Source of the DNA: Janthinobacterium lividum
GTDB taxonomy: Bacteria; Pseudomonadota; Gammaproteobacteria; Steroidobacterales; Steroidobacteraceae
Length of the DNA stretch: 6,285 bases
Direction of reading: 5' to 3'
Assembly: GCA_943327025.2 (NCBI GenBank)
Contig: CALPVO020000137.1
Coordinates: 1-6,285 of the forward strand
Part shown: positions 1 through 5,603 of the stretch, in pieces
Layout of the letters: each line of letters begins with the position of its first letter
Position numbering within the stretch: the first letter of the stretch is position 1
Made by a program: the position numbers and the translations under genes
Notes under the pieces: generated by a model
Databases searched by the model: none
The model's input: the letters and a program-made list of their open reading frames with translations, nothing else
What the model was told of the DNA's origin: nothing

Positions 1-444
1 GCAGCCCACCACGCGGTCACCGGGTTCCACGCCCAGGTTGCGCAATGCCGTGGCGAGGCGACGCACCTGTGAACCCAGCTCGTCCCACGACATCTCGACC
101 GCCGCATCACGCTCGTTGAAGTGGATGAGCGCCGTCTGGCCAGCAACCGCCTTCGACATGACGTTTTCGGCGTAGTTGAGCACTGCGCCCGGGAACCATT
201 CGGCCCCCGGCATGGTGCGCTTGCCGAGCACGGCCGTGGGCTGCGTACTCACCTTCGGGTTGAAGTACTCCCACAGCGCGCCCCAAAGCGCGTCGATGTC
301 CGCCACGGACCACTCGTACATCGCCTGGTAGTCGGCGAAATCAAGCCCGCGATGCTCCTTCAGCCACTGCGAGAACTTCGTGAGATTGCTGGCCGCCGTG
401 CGCGCTGGCGACGGGGTCCAGAGCAGTTCGCCTTCCATCACCAT
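1..444 (-). CDS. Acetoacetyl-CoA synthetase-like acyl-CoA ligase, N-terminal part (3' end beyond window)
   Basis: Only the first 148 codons are present; the frame is open to base 1. The visible protein begins MVMEGELLWTPSP and carries the N-terminal cap typical of acetoacetyl-CoA/acetyl-CoA synthetases: an LWTPSP start, then FSQWLKEHRGLDF, a YEWSV motif near residue 44, ALWEYF near 56, and PGAEWFPGAVLNYAEN near 85-100. It then enters the adenylation domain at SWDELGSQVRRLATAL. This ordering is characteristic of the acetoacetyl-CoA synthetase branch of the ANL (AMP-forming) superfamily rather than 4-coumarate-CoA ligases. The ATP-binding loop and catalytic lysine lie outside the window, so activity cannot be judged. 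The ATG at 444 is chosen because GGAGG sits 8 nt upstream; an in-frame ATG at 438 is a poorer fit. It is the last visible gene of the minus-strand operon, 28 nt after the amidohydrolase, and probably activates an organic acid (acetoacetate or an aryl/oxo acid) to its CoA ester in the cytoplasm. Confidence 0.88.
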   Translation of the reverse strand, partial: MVMEGELLWTPSPARTAASNLTKFSQWLKEHRGLDFADYQAMYEWSVADIDALWGALWEYFNPKVSTQPTAVLGKRTMPGAEWFPGAVLNYAENVMSKAVAGQTALIHFNERDAAVEMSWDELGSQVRRLATALRNLGVEPGDRVVGC

Positions 445-452
445 GGTCGTTG

Positions 453-457
453 CCTCC
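453..457 (-). promoter_or_regulatory. Ribosome binding site of the acyl-CoA ligase gene
   Basis: The minus strand reads GGAGG 8 nt before the ATG at 444. This spacing decides the start over the in-frame ATG six bases further in. The preceding bases TCCTTTTGGA can fold into a very small hairpin covering part of the site, but the stem is only 3 bp and may mean nothing. Confidence 0.75.
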
Positions 458-465
458 AAAAGGAC

Positions 466-482
466 CGCCGGCTCAGCCGGCG
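466..482 (-). other. Perfect 7-bp hairpin with the amidohydrolase stop codon as its loop
   Basis: The minus-strand transcript reads CGCCGGC-TGA-GCCGGCG with the arms reversed in order: two perfectly complementary 7-base, all-G/C arms flank a 3-nt loop that is exactly the TGA stop of the amidohydrolase gene. It lies 8 nt upstream of the GGAGG of the acyl-CoA ligase gene. A run of four T follows 5-8 nt later, too short and too distant for a standard intrinsic terminator. It could tune coupling or mRNA stability between the two genes. GC-rich coding ends make such dyads fairly easy to get by chance. Confidence 0.5.
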
Positions 483-1336
483 AGGCCCAGTGCTTCGATA
501 GCGTTGTGCTTGAGGATGAGGTCATGAACTTCAGGCTTGAAGTTCGCTTCCTTGAAGTCCTTGACCCAACGGTCGGGCGGGATGAGCGGGAAGTCCGAGC
601 CGAACAGGATCTTCTTCTTCAGCTGCGTGTTGGCGTACTGCACCAACTGCGGCGGGAAGTACTTCGGCGACCAGCCGGAAAGGTCGATGTAGACGTTCTG
701 CTTGTGCAAGCACACCGATAACGCCTCGTCCTGCCATGGCCAGGAGGGGTGGGCAATGATGATCTTCATGTCCGGGAAGTCCACGGCCACGTCGTCGACA
801 TGGATGGGGTTCGAGTACTTCAGGCGCATGCCGCCACCGCCGCGCATGCCAGTGCCAATGCCCGAGTGTCCGCTGTGGAAGATGGCCGGCAGCTTATGCT
901 CGGCAATCACTTCGTACAGCTTGTAAGCCATGCGGTCGTTCGGGAAGAAGCCCTGGCAGGTCGGGTGGAACTTGAAGCCACGCACGCCATCCGCAATGAG
1001 CCGACGCGCTTCGCGGGCACCGAACCGGCCCTTGTGCGGGTCGATACTGGCGAAGGCCACCATCATGTCGCTGTTCGCGTGGGCCGCTTCCAGAATTTCT
1101 TCGTTAGGAATGCGCCGGCTACCAATCTCGTGTTCCGAGTCCACCGTGAACATGACGAGGCCGATCTTGCGCTCACGGTAGTAAGCGATCGTCTCGGGAA
1201 TGGTGGGGCGCTTGCCGGCTTTGAAGTACTTGCTGGCAGCGTCTTCGTATTCCTGCCATACGTCGTCCGTGGGCTGACGGCAGGACACCTCAGCATGCGT
1301 GTGTACGTCGATAGCAATGAGGTCATCGGTCTTCAT
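473..1336 (-). CDS. Amidohydrolase_2 (ACMSD-like) metal-dependent hydrolase, CouO-like candidate
   Basis: A complete 287-residue cytoplasmic TIM-barrel enzyme. The metal set of the amidohydrolase_2 family is intact: H12-T-H14 after beta-strand 1 (AIDVHTH), H154 in AIFHSGH, H196 in IIAHPSWPW and D248 in LFGSDFPL; H124 in FKFHP is a further candidate active-site residue. Known relatives are aromatic decarboxylases (ACMSD, gamma-resorcylate and 5-carboxyvanillate decarboxylases), LigJ/LigI-type hydratases and lactonases, and C-C hydrolases. Its place after a hydratase/dehydrogenase and before a CoA ligase suggests it cleaves a beta-keto aryl intermediate, as CouO does in p-hydroxycinnamate deacetylation. 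That role is inference; decarboxylation or hydration of another intermediate remains possible. The ATG at 1336 is supported by a full AAGGAG at 1344-1349, 7 nt upstream, and by its 4-nt ATGA overlap with the upstream gene's stop, which implies translational coupling. The frame stays open upstream of this ATG, but that stretch lies inside the preceding gene and has low-complexity Arg/Gly-rich composition. Confidence 0.92.
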   Translation of the reverse strand: MKTDDLIAIDVHTHAEVSCRQPTDDVWQEYEDAASKYFKAGKRPTIPETIAYYRERKIGLVMFTVDSEHEIGSRRIPNEEILEAAHANSDMMVAFASIDPHKGRFGAREARRLIADGVRGFKFHPTCQGFFPNDRMAYKLYEVIAEHKLPAIFHSGHSGIGTGMRGGGGMRLKYSNPIHVDDVAVDFPDMKIIIAHPSWPWQDEALSVCLHKQNVYIDLSGWSPKYFPPQLVQYANTQLKKKILFGSDFPLIPPDRWVKDFKEANFKPEVHDLILKHNAIEALGLAG

Positions 1337-3438
1337 GCGCGCTCTCCTTCCCACTGAGCCAAGGTCTTGCCTTCCTTCACCAGCTTTTCCAGCAGGGCAG
1401 CGGGCTGCCAGTGCATGGGGCCGAACAGGTCCCGATACTTCAACATGCCTTCGTACACGGTCTTGAGACCAATGGTGTCGGCGTAGAACAACGGGCCGCC
1501 GCGATAGCGCGGGAAGCCGTAGCCGGCGGCCCACACCACATCGACGTCGCTGGCGCGCACCGCGACGCCTTCCTCGAGAATGCGGAACGCTTCGTTGATG
1601 AGCGGATACAAGCAGCGCTCCAGCACCTCTTCTTCGGTGTGCTCGCGCGGCGCCACGCCAACGGCAGCCGCCTTGGCACGAATAAGCTCCAGCGCCACCG
1701 GGTCGTCGTAGCGGGTACGGTCGCCCTTCTCGTAGCGGTAATAGCCCTTGCCGTTCTTCTGGCCGAGGCGGCCAGCGTCGTAAAGGGCAATATCCGCCTG
1801 GTAGTAGCTCGGGTCGGGCGGGTATTGATCGGCGTTCGACTTGTGGACATTCACGCCCACGTCGACGCCCGCCATGTCGAACACCGCGAGGATGCCCATG
1901 GCCATGCCCCACTTCTCTAGCGCCGAGTCCACCTGACGGGGCGTGGCGCCTTCCAGCACCATGCGCTGCGCTTCGCGGGCGTAGCCTTCCATCATGCGGT
2001 TGCCGATGAAGCCGTAACACACGCGCGCCAACACCGGCGTCTTGCGCAGCGGCTTGGCCAAGTCCATGGCGGTACGGATGCACTCCGCACTCGTGGACTT
2101 GGTGCGGATGACTTCGAGCAGCGGCATGACATTCGCCGGCGAGAAGAAGTGCATGCCGATGACGTCCTGCGGACGCGATACAGCGGTGGCCAGTTCGTCG
2201 ATGTCGAGCGTCGAGGTATTGGTGGCCAACACAGCGCCCGGCTTGGCCACCGCGTCGAGCTTCGCGAACACGGCCTTCTTCAGGTCCATACGCTCCACGG
2301 CAGCTTCGATGATGACGTAGGCATTGCCGAGGTCCGCGTAGTCGAGGCTGCCCGTGATGAGCGCCATGCGCTTTGCCTTGTCTTCGGCAGTCAGGCGGCC
2401 GCGCTTCACCATCGATTCGTAGTTGGCATCCACCACGCCAAGGCCACGCTGCAACGCTTCAGCGCTGATGTCGACGATAGTGACCGGCAAGCCGGCGTTG
2501 GCAAAGCACATGGCGATGCCGCCACCCATGGTGCCGGACCCGACGATGCCGCCCTGCAACACCTTCTGCGACTTCACATCGGCGGGCAGGCCGGGAATCT
2601 TGCGGGTTTCGCGTTCGGCGAAGAACACATGCACCAGCGCACGCGATTCCACCGATTCCTTGCGGAGGTTCACTTGCTCGGTCTCGAAAACCAAGCCTTC
2701 GGCCAGCGGCAGGCGCGCTGAAGCCGCCACCACGTCGATGGCAGCGAGCGCCGCAGCGCGGTTCGGGTAGAGCTTGCGGGCGGTGGCGCGGTGCTTTTCC
2801 AGCACGGCTTCGTCCACTGGGGCAACGGTGAGGTCGCTGGTGCGGCGCACGCCCTTGCCGGCGGCAATGGCCTCGTTCAGCCAAGCGAGTGCGCCCGTGC
2901 GCAGGTCGCCGGTGATGACCGCGTCGACGAAGCCGAGCTCGACGGCCGCGGCGACATCAACGGGCTTGGCCGAGACGATCATCTCGAGGGCCTTGTCGAT
3001 ACCGATGAGGCGCGGCATGCGCTGCGTGCCGCCGGCGCCCGGGAAGATACCCAGCGTGACTTCCGGCAAGCCGAAGCGCGTGCCCGGAGCGGCGAGACGG
3101 TAGTGGCAGGCCAGCGAGATTTCCACGCCGCCGCCGAACACGGTGCCATGCATGGCAGCCGCAATGGGCATGCCGATGTTCTCGAAGCGGAAGAACAGTT
3201 CGCGATAGGCCTCTTCCTGCGGCGGGCCGGAGAATTCGCTGATGTCCGCACCTGACACGAAGGTGTTACCGGCACAGACCACGAGGGCACCACGCACTCC
3301 GGCGGTGGCGGCAATCTGGTCGAACACGGTGTGCAGATCGCCACGGAGGGCAATGCTGATGTTGTTGACTGGCGGGTTGTCGATGGTGATGACGGCTATG
3401 CCGTCCACGAACTCGACACTGGCAAGAGGCTTGCTCAT
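1333..3438 (-). CDS. Bifunctional enoyl-CoA hydratase / 3-hydroxyacyl-CoA dehydrogenase (FadJ / peroxisomal-MFE type)
   Basis: 701 residues, close to FadJ/FadB and peroxisomal bifunctional enzyme lengths. Residues 1 to about 190 form a crotonase domain with both catalytic glutamates: E106 in GGGVEIS and E126 in FGLPEVTLG, followed by FPGAGGTQR. Residues about 293-475 form the NAD-binding domain with G300-S-G-T-M-G305, then N407-T-S and the catalytic pair H430 (GMHFFSP) and E442 (LLEVI). N480 in GFIGNR and the two C-terminal helical repeats (to about 675, including GYGFPRYRGGP) complete the dehydrogenase. It should hydrate a 2-enoyl-CoA and oxidise the 3-hydroxyacyl-CoA with NAD+ to the 3-oxoacyl-CoA. 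No partner thiolase (FadA/FadI) follows; an amidohydrolase takes that place, so the substrate may be an aryl-propenoyl-CoA rather than a fatty acyl-CoA. GGAG at 3446-3449 lies 7 nt before the ATG. It is second in the operon, 25 nt after marR. General fatty-acid beta-oxidation is the alternative. Confidence 0.95.
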   Translation of the reverse strand: MSKPLASVEFVDGIAVITIDNPPVNNISIALRGDLHTVFDQIAATAGVRGALVVCAGNTFVSGADISEFSGPPQEEAYRELFFRFENIGMPIAAAMHGTVFGGGVEISLACHYRLAAPGTRFGLPEVTLGIFPGAGGTQRMPRLIGIDKALEMIVSAKPVDVAAAVELGFVDAVITGDLRTGALAWLNEAIAAGKGVRRTSDLTVAPVDEAVLEKHRATARKLYPNRAAALAAIDVVAASARLPLAEGLVFETEQVNLRKESVESRALVHVFFAERETRKIPGLPADVKSQKVLQGGIVGSGTMGGGIAMCFANAGLPVTIVDISAEALQRGLGVVDANYESMVKRGRLTAEDKAKRMALITGSLDYADLGNAYVIIEAAVERMDLKKAVFAKLDAVAKPGAVLATNTSTLDIDELATAVSRPQDVIGMHFFSPANVMPLLEVIRTKSTSAECIRTAMDLAKPLRKTPVLARVCYGFIGNRMMEGYAREAQRMVLEGATPRQVDSALEKWGMAMGILAVFDMAGVDVGVNVHKSNADQYPPDPSYYQADIALYDAGRLGQKNGKGYYRYEKGDRTRYDDPVALELIRAKAAAVGVAPREHTEEEVLERCLYPLINEAFRILEEGVAVRASDVDVVWAAGYGFPRYRGGPLFYADTIGLKTVYEGMLKYRDLFGPMHWQPAALLEKLVKEGKTLAQWEGERA

Positions 3439-3445
3439 CGGGAGA

Positions 3446-3449
3446 CTCC
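3446..3449 (-). promoter_or_regulatory. Ribosome binding site of the hydratase/dehydrogenase fusion gene
   Basis: The minus strand reads GGAG 7 nt upstream of the ATG at 3438, within the 25-nt gap after the marR stop. It lies in a small GGAG-T-CTCC dyad (3441-3449), a 4-bp stem that is probably incidental. Confidence 0.65.
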
Positions 3450-3463
3450 GGAATTGAAAATGG

Positions 3464-3943
3464 TCATTCGGTGTTCGCTATGCGGGAAAGCAGTTCCAGC
3501 AGGGTTTGGCGTCCGCCCGGCCCCAAACGTCGGGCCAAACGGCTTTCATGTTCACGCTGCAGATCCAGCGCTCGCTGCAGCAAGCGCTTGCCGGCGGCAG
3601 TGAGCAGCAGCGAATTCGAGCGGCGGTCGGCGGCCGAAGAGGTGCGCTTGGCAAGGCCACGGGCTTCAAGATCGTCGATGACGGCCACGAAGTTCGGGCG
3701 CTGGATGCCAAGCAACTGGCAAACATCGGACTGGGTAACACCCGGGTTGTGGTCGATGGCCGTCAGGACAGCGAACTGACCTGGGCGCAATTGCAACTCC
3801 GCCAGCGTTTCGCCGAAATCCGCGAAGACCGCTAGCTGCGCGCGACGCAACAAGTAGCCAAGGTCATCCCCCAGCAGGCCGAGTTCAGCAGGCGCCGGTA
3901 CACCGGCCGCAGGCTTGCGGGCAGGAGAGCGTTCTGCAGACAT
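3464..3943 (-). CDS. MarR-family transcriptional regulator
   Basis: 159 residues, normal for MarR proteins. A Pro/Ala-rich N-terminal tail (1-20) precedes the first dimerisation helix (LGYLLRRAQLAVFADF, about 28-43). The winged helix-turn-helix spans about 52-116: RPGQFAVLTAI, the recognition helix region around QSDVCQLLGIQRPNFVAVID (71-90), DLEARGLAKR, and the wing with D106-R-R followed by LLLTAAGK. The C-terminal helices (118-157) close the dimer. It is probably a cytoplasmic repressor that releases DNA on binding a ligand. As first gene of the catabolic operon, facing the divergent transporter/oxygenase genes, it likely controls both arms and itself through sites in 3944-4226. MarR regulators of CoA-dependent aromatic pathways (CouR, FerC types) respond to the aryl-CoA intermediate; that ligand class is inferred from context only. 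The ATG at 3943 has GTGAGG 4 nt upstream, a somewhat short spacing. Confidence 0.93.
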   Translation of the reverse strand: MSAERSPARKPAAGVPAPAELGLLGDDLGYLLRRAQLAVFADFGETLAELQLRPGQFAVLTAIDHNPGVTQSDVCQLLGIQRPNFVAVIDDLEARGLAKRTSSAADRRSNSLLLTAAGKRLLQRALDLQREHESRLARRLGPGGRQTLLELLSRIANTE

Positions 3944-4004
3944 GCGGCCTCACGAGACGGGGAACGGGCAAGGAACTGCACAGTGGAACCGCTGAGCCAT
4001 TCCG

Positions 4005-4034
4005 TTTCATCGAATAATGATGATACTCCATAAT
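4005..4034 (+). promoter_or_regulatory. Possible promoter of the transporter/oxygenase operon
   Basis: CATAAT at 4029-4034 matches the sigma-70 -10 box at five of six positions. The only element at a suitable distance is a weak TTTCAT (4005-4010, 18-nt spacer), so an activator or a different start is possible. Use of this promoter would give a 5' leader of roughly 185 nt before the ATG at 4227. Confidence 0.25.
4007..4023. repeat. Inverted repeat TCATC-N7-GATGA (candidate operator)
   Basis: Two perfect 5-bp arms separated by 7 bp form a 17-bp dyad at the left end of the AT-rich island. It shares its right arm with the neighbouring dyad at 4018-4036. Size and position, about 65-80 bp upstream of the marR start, suit a regulator site, but 5-bp arms alone are weak evidence. 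Confidence 0.35.
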
Positions 4035-4037
4035 CAA
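4009..4037 (-). promoter_or_regulatory. Possible promoter of the marR operon
   Basis: The minus strand has TTGATT (4037-4032; four of six to TTGACA) and, after a 17-nt spacer, TTCGAT (4014-4009; three of six to TATAAT). This would put the transcript start about 55-60 nt before the marR ATG. The -10 is poor; a nearby TATTCG (4016-4011) with a 15-nt spacer is an alternative. The call rests mainly on AT content and location. Confidence 0.25.
4018..4036. promoter_or_regulatory. Candidate MarR operator: 19-bp dyad TGATgAT-ACTCC-ATaATCA
   Basis: The two 7-bp arms match at 6 of 7 positions around a 5-bp spacer. MarR-family operators are commonly AT-rich dyads of about 16-20 bp that overlap promoter elements of the regulator gene. 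Here the right arm overlaps a possible minus-strand -35 (TTGATT) and a possible plus-strand -10 (CATAAT), so one bound dimer could block both directions. That MarR binds here is inferred from position and symmetry. Confidence 0.45.
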
Positions 4038-4068
4038 TTTCGCACCAGCCCCCTTCCCGATTGGCAGG

Positions 4069-4101
4069 CCGTCCGCCACCCGTCCGCCGGCCGTCACCGG
4101 G
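4069..4101. repeat. Three 11-bp direct repeats starting CCGTC
   Basis: Units begin at 4069, 4080 and 4091, exactly 11 bp apart: CCGTCCGCCAC, CCGTCCGCCGG and CCGTCACCGGG. The first two share nine leading bases; the third is diverged. Spacing of one helical turn would place them on the same DNA face. It may be a protein-binding array or a chance product of GC-rich sequence. Confidence 0.4.
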
Positions 4102-4226
4102 GCAAGGTCCGCTGCCGTAGCCACCCGCGAACCAAAACTCGACCTGCAGGGAAGTCCCCGCCGCAGTGCTAGCGGCTACCATCAGGCAATAGCCACCTGC
4201 AGTGTGGCCGCGAGGGGAACCCGACC

Positions 4227-5603
4227 ATGCAGACACCGCCAACCGCCCAGACCGCCGCTACCGAAACGGCCAACACGGGCTCACTCCCCTGGCCCAGTCC
4301 GTTCCAAGCGTGGTTTTCGGTTGGCATCATCGGCCTGACTGTGATGACGCTCTTCGGAAACGCGGCCATGATTGGCCTGCTCATGCAGTCCATCAAGCTG
4401 GATCTGCAACTGACCGACACGCAAGTGAGCTTGGTCGTGGGCTTCGCGGCTTCCGCCTTTACCGCCTTCGCCAGCCTGCCGGTGTCGCGCCTGGTGGATA
4501 CCACCAGCCGCCGACTCATCATCGGCGTCGGCATGTTGCTGGTGGGCTGCGGCAGTTTTGTCACCGGCCTGGTCACTACCTTCGGCGGGTTGTTCCTTGC
4601 GCGCATGGCTGCTGGCCTCGGTGGCGCCGGCCATGGCCCCGCGTGCTATTCGCTGCTGGCGGACAACTTCCCGCCCGCCAAGCTACCGAAGGCCATCGCC
4701 TTCATGAACTTCGGCTTCACCACGGGCAGCGCGCTAGCCACCTTACTGGGCGCGGCGCTCATCGCGGCCCTGTCCTCGGCACCGGTAGTGGACGTGCCAC
4801 TGCTGGGCGTCATGAAGCCGTGGCAGTTCGTCTTTATCCTGTTGGCGCTACCCGATCTGGTCCTTGGCGTGCTCGCCCTGACGGCCATGAAGGAGCCCGT
4901 GCGTCGCGGCGTCGCCGCCGGCGCCGTCGCTAAGGCAGCGCCCCCGTTGCGCGAAGTGGTGAACTTCCTGTGGACGCGACGCGCCGCTTTCGGACCGATG
5001 TTCCTCGGCCTCGCCATTAACTGCGTGGCGATGGGCGCAGTGGCTTGGGCAGCCCCGTTCTACCAGCGCACTTATGGCTGGGGCCCGGTGCAGTACGGCT
5101 TCTATTCCGGCTTGGTCATGTTGCTCGTAGCGCCATTTGCGCTGGCCTTTGGTGGCTGGCTGGCAGAACGCTGGGCCAAGGCCGGCCGCGACGACGCGAA
5201 TATGCGCGTGGTGGTGCTTGCCGCGCTCTTGCACGCACCCTTCGCCATGGTTTACGCGCTGATGCCTTCGCCCCAACTCGCATTGGCTTGCAGCAGCGCC
5301 AGCGCCGTGCTCACGCTCATCGGTGCCGGTCCGCAGAACGCGGCTTTGCAGGTCATTCTGCCCAACGCCATGCGCGGGCAGGTCACCGCGTTGTACCTGT
5401 TCTTGTTCACCATGATTGGCTTTGGCCTGTCACCGACCGTCATCGCGCTCATCACGGACTACGTGTTCCACGATGAGATGAAGTTGCGCTACTCCATTGC
5501 CATGCTGCAGTTCGTGCTGGCGCCGGCGGCTGTCTACGTATTCTGGCGAGGTTTGAAAGGCTATGCCGCAGCAGTAGCCGATACGAGGAGTTGGACGCGA
5601 TGA
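4227..5603 (+). CDS. MFS transporter, spinster-like family
   Basis: 458 residues with about 12 hydrophobic segments, the usual MFS size. After a polar, Thr/Ala/Pro-rich N-terminal tail (1-25), TM1 runs about 30-52. The loop KLDLQLTDTQVSLVVGF (57-73) is typical of spinster-like MFS proteins. A motif-A-like loop, SRLVDTTSRR (87-96), joins TM2 and TM3. GLGGAGHGP (130-138) lies in TM4, and a cytoplasmic linker of about 221-245 separates the two six-helix halves. It is an inner-membrane secondary carrier, probably importing an organic acid or aromatic compound; the substrate cannot be read from sequence. GAGGGG at 4212-4217 is 9 nt before the ATG. Its TGA overlaps the start of the dioxygenase gene as ATGA, so the two are translationally coupled and likely act on the same compound or its product. 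Export is a less likely alternative. Confidence 0.92.
   Translation: MQTPPTAQTAATETANTGSLPWPSPFQAWFSVGIIGLTVMTLFGNAAMIGLLMQSIKLDLQLTDTQVSLVVGFAASAFTAFASLPVSRLVDTTSRRLIIGVGMLLVGCGSFVTGLVTTFGGLFLARMAAGLGGAGHGPACYSLLADNFPPAKLPKAIAFMNFGFTTGSALATLLGAALIAALSSAPVVDVPLLGVMKPWQFVFILLALPDLVLGVLALTAMKEPVRRGVAAGAVAKAAPPLREVVNFLWTRRAAFGPMFLGLAINCVAMGAVAWAAPFYQRTYGWGPVQYGFYSGLVMLLVAPFALAFGGWLAERWAKAGRDDANMRVVVLAALLHAPFAMVYALMPSPQLALACSSASAVLTLIGAGPQNAALQVILPNAMRGQVTALYLFLFTMIGFGLSPTVIALITDYVFHDEMKLRYSIAMLQFVLAPAAVYVFWRGLKGYAAAVADTRSWTR

Larger units (their letters stand above)
3944..4226. promoter_or_regulatory. Divergent intergenic control region (283 bp)
   Basis: It separates the minus-strand marR operon from the plus-strand transporter/oxygenase operon and must hold both promoters. 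Its most notable part is 4001-4040, about 30% G+C (12 of 40) in otherwise very GC-rich sequence, carrying overlapping inverted repeats. The right half (4041-4226) is GC-rich. It contains three 11-bp repeats (4069-4101), a CCTGCAGG palindrome (4143-4150), a repeated ACCTGCAG (4142-4149 and 4195-4202), and a GGCTA/TAGCC inverted repeat with an 11-nt loop (4174-4194). I see no convincing gene in it: the open frames crossing it lack a ribosome site and domain-like composition. Confidence 0.8.

Noticed and set aside
445..472. Intrinsic terminator between the amidohydrolase and ligase genes
   Set aside because: A strong hairpin exists, but only four T follow it at a distance, and a good ribosome site and start codon come directly after, so read-through is expected.
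1337..2083. In-frame upstream extension of the amidohydrolase reading frame by about 249 codons on the minus strand
   Set aside because: It overlaps the well-supported hydratase/dehydrogenase gene in another frame, has Arg/Gly/Ala-rich shadow composition and no domain. The ATG at 1336 has AAGGAG at good spacing and starts directly at the conserved HxH strand.
1411..2721. Long plus-strand open frames opposite the hydratase/dehydrogenase gene
   Set aside because: They are His/Arg/Ala-rich antisense shadows expected in GC-rich coding DNA; the minus-strand protein has intact catalytic motifs throughout.
4174..4194. GGCTA/TAGCC stem-loop upstream of the transporter as a riboswitch or leader hairpin
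   Set aside because: The stem is only 5 bp with an 11-nt loop, and nothing recognisable as a riboswitch core surrounds it.
3944..4226. tRNA, small RNA, CRISPR or insertion-sequence remnants in the only non-coding stretch
   Set aside because: No cloverleaf, no regular repeat-spacer pattern, no terminal inverted repeats or target-site duplications were seen; both flanking genes are intact at this junction.
3832..4242. Minus-strand open frame of 136 codons spanning the intergenic region
   Set aside because: It covers the start of the marR gene and the proposed promoters, has low-complexity composition and lacks a convincing ribosome site.
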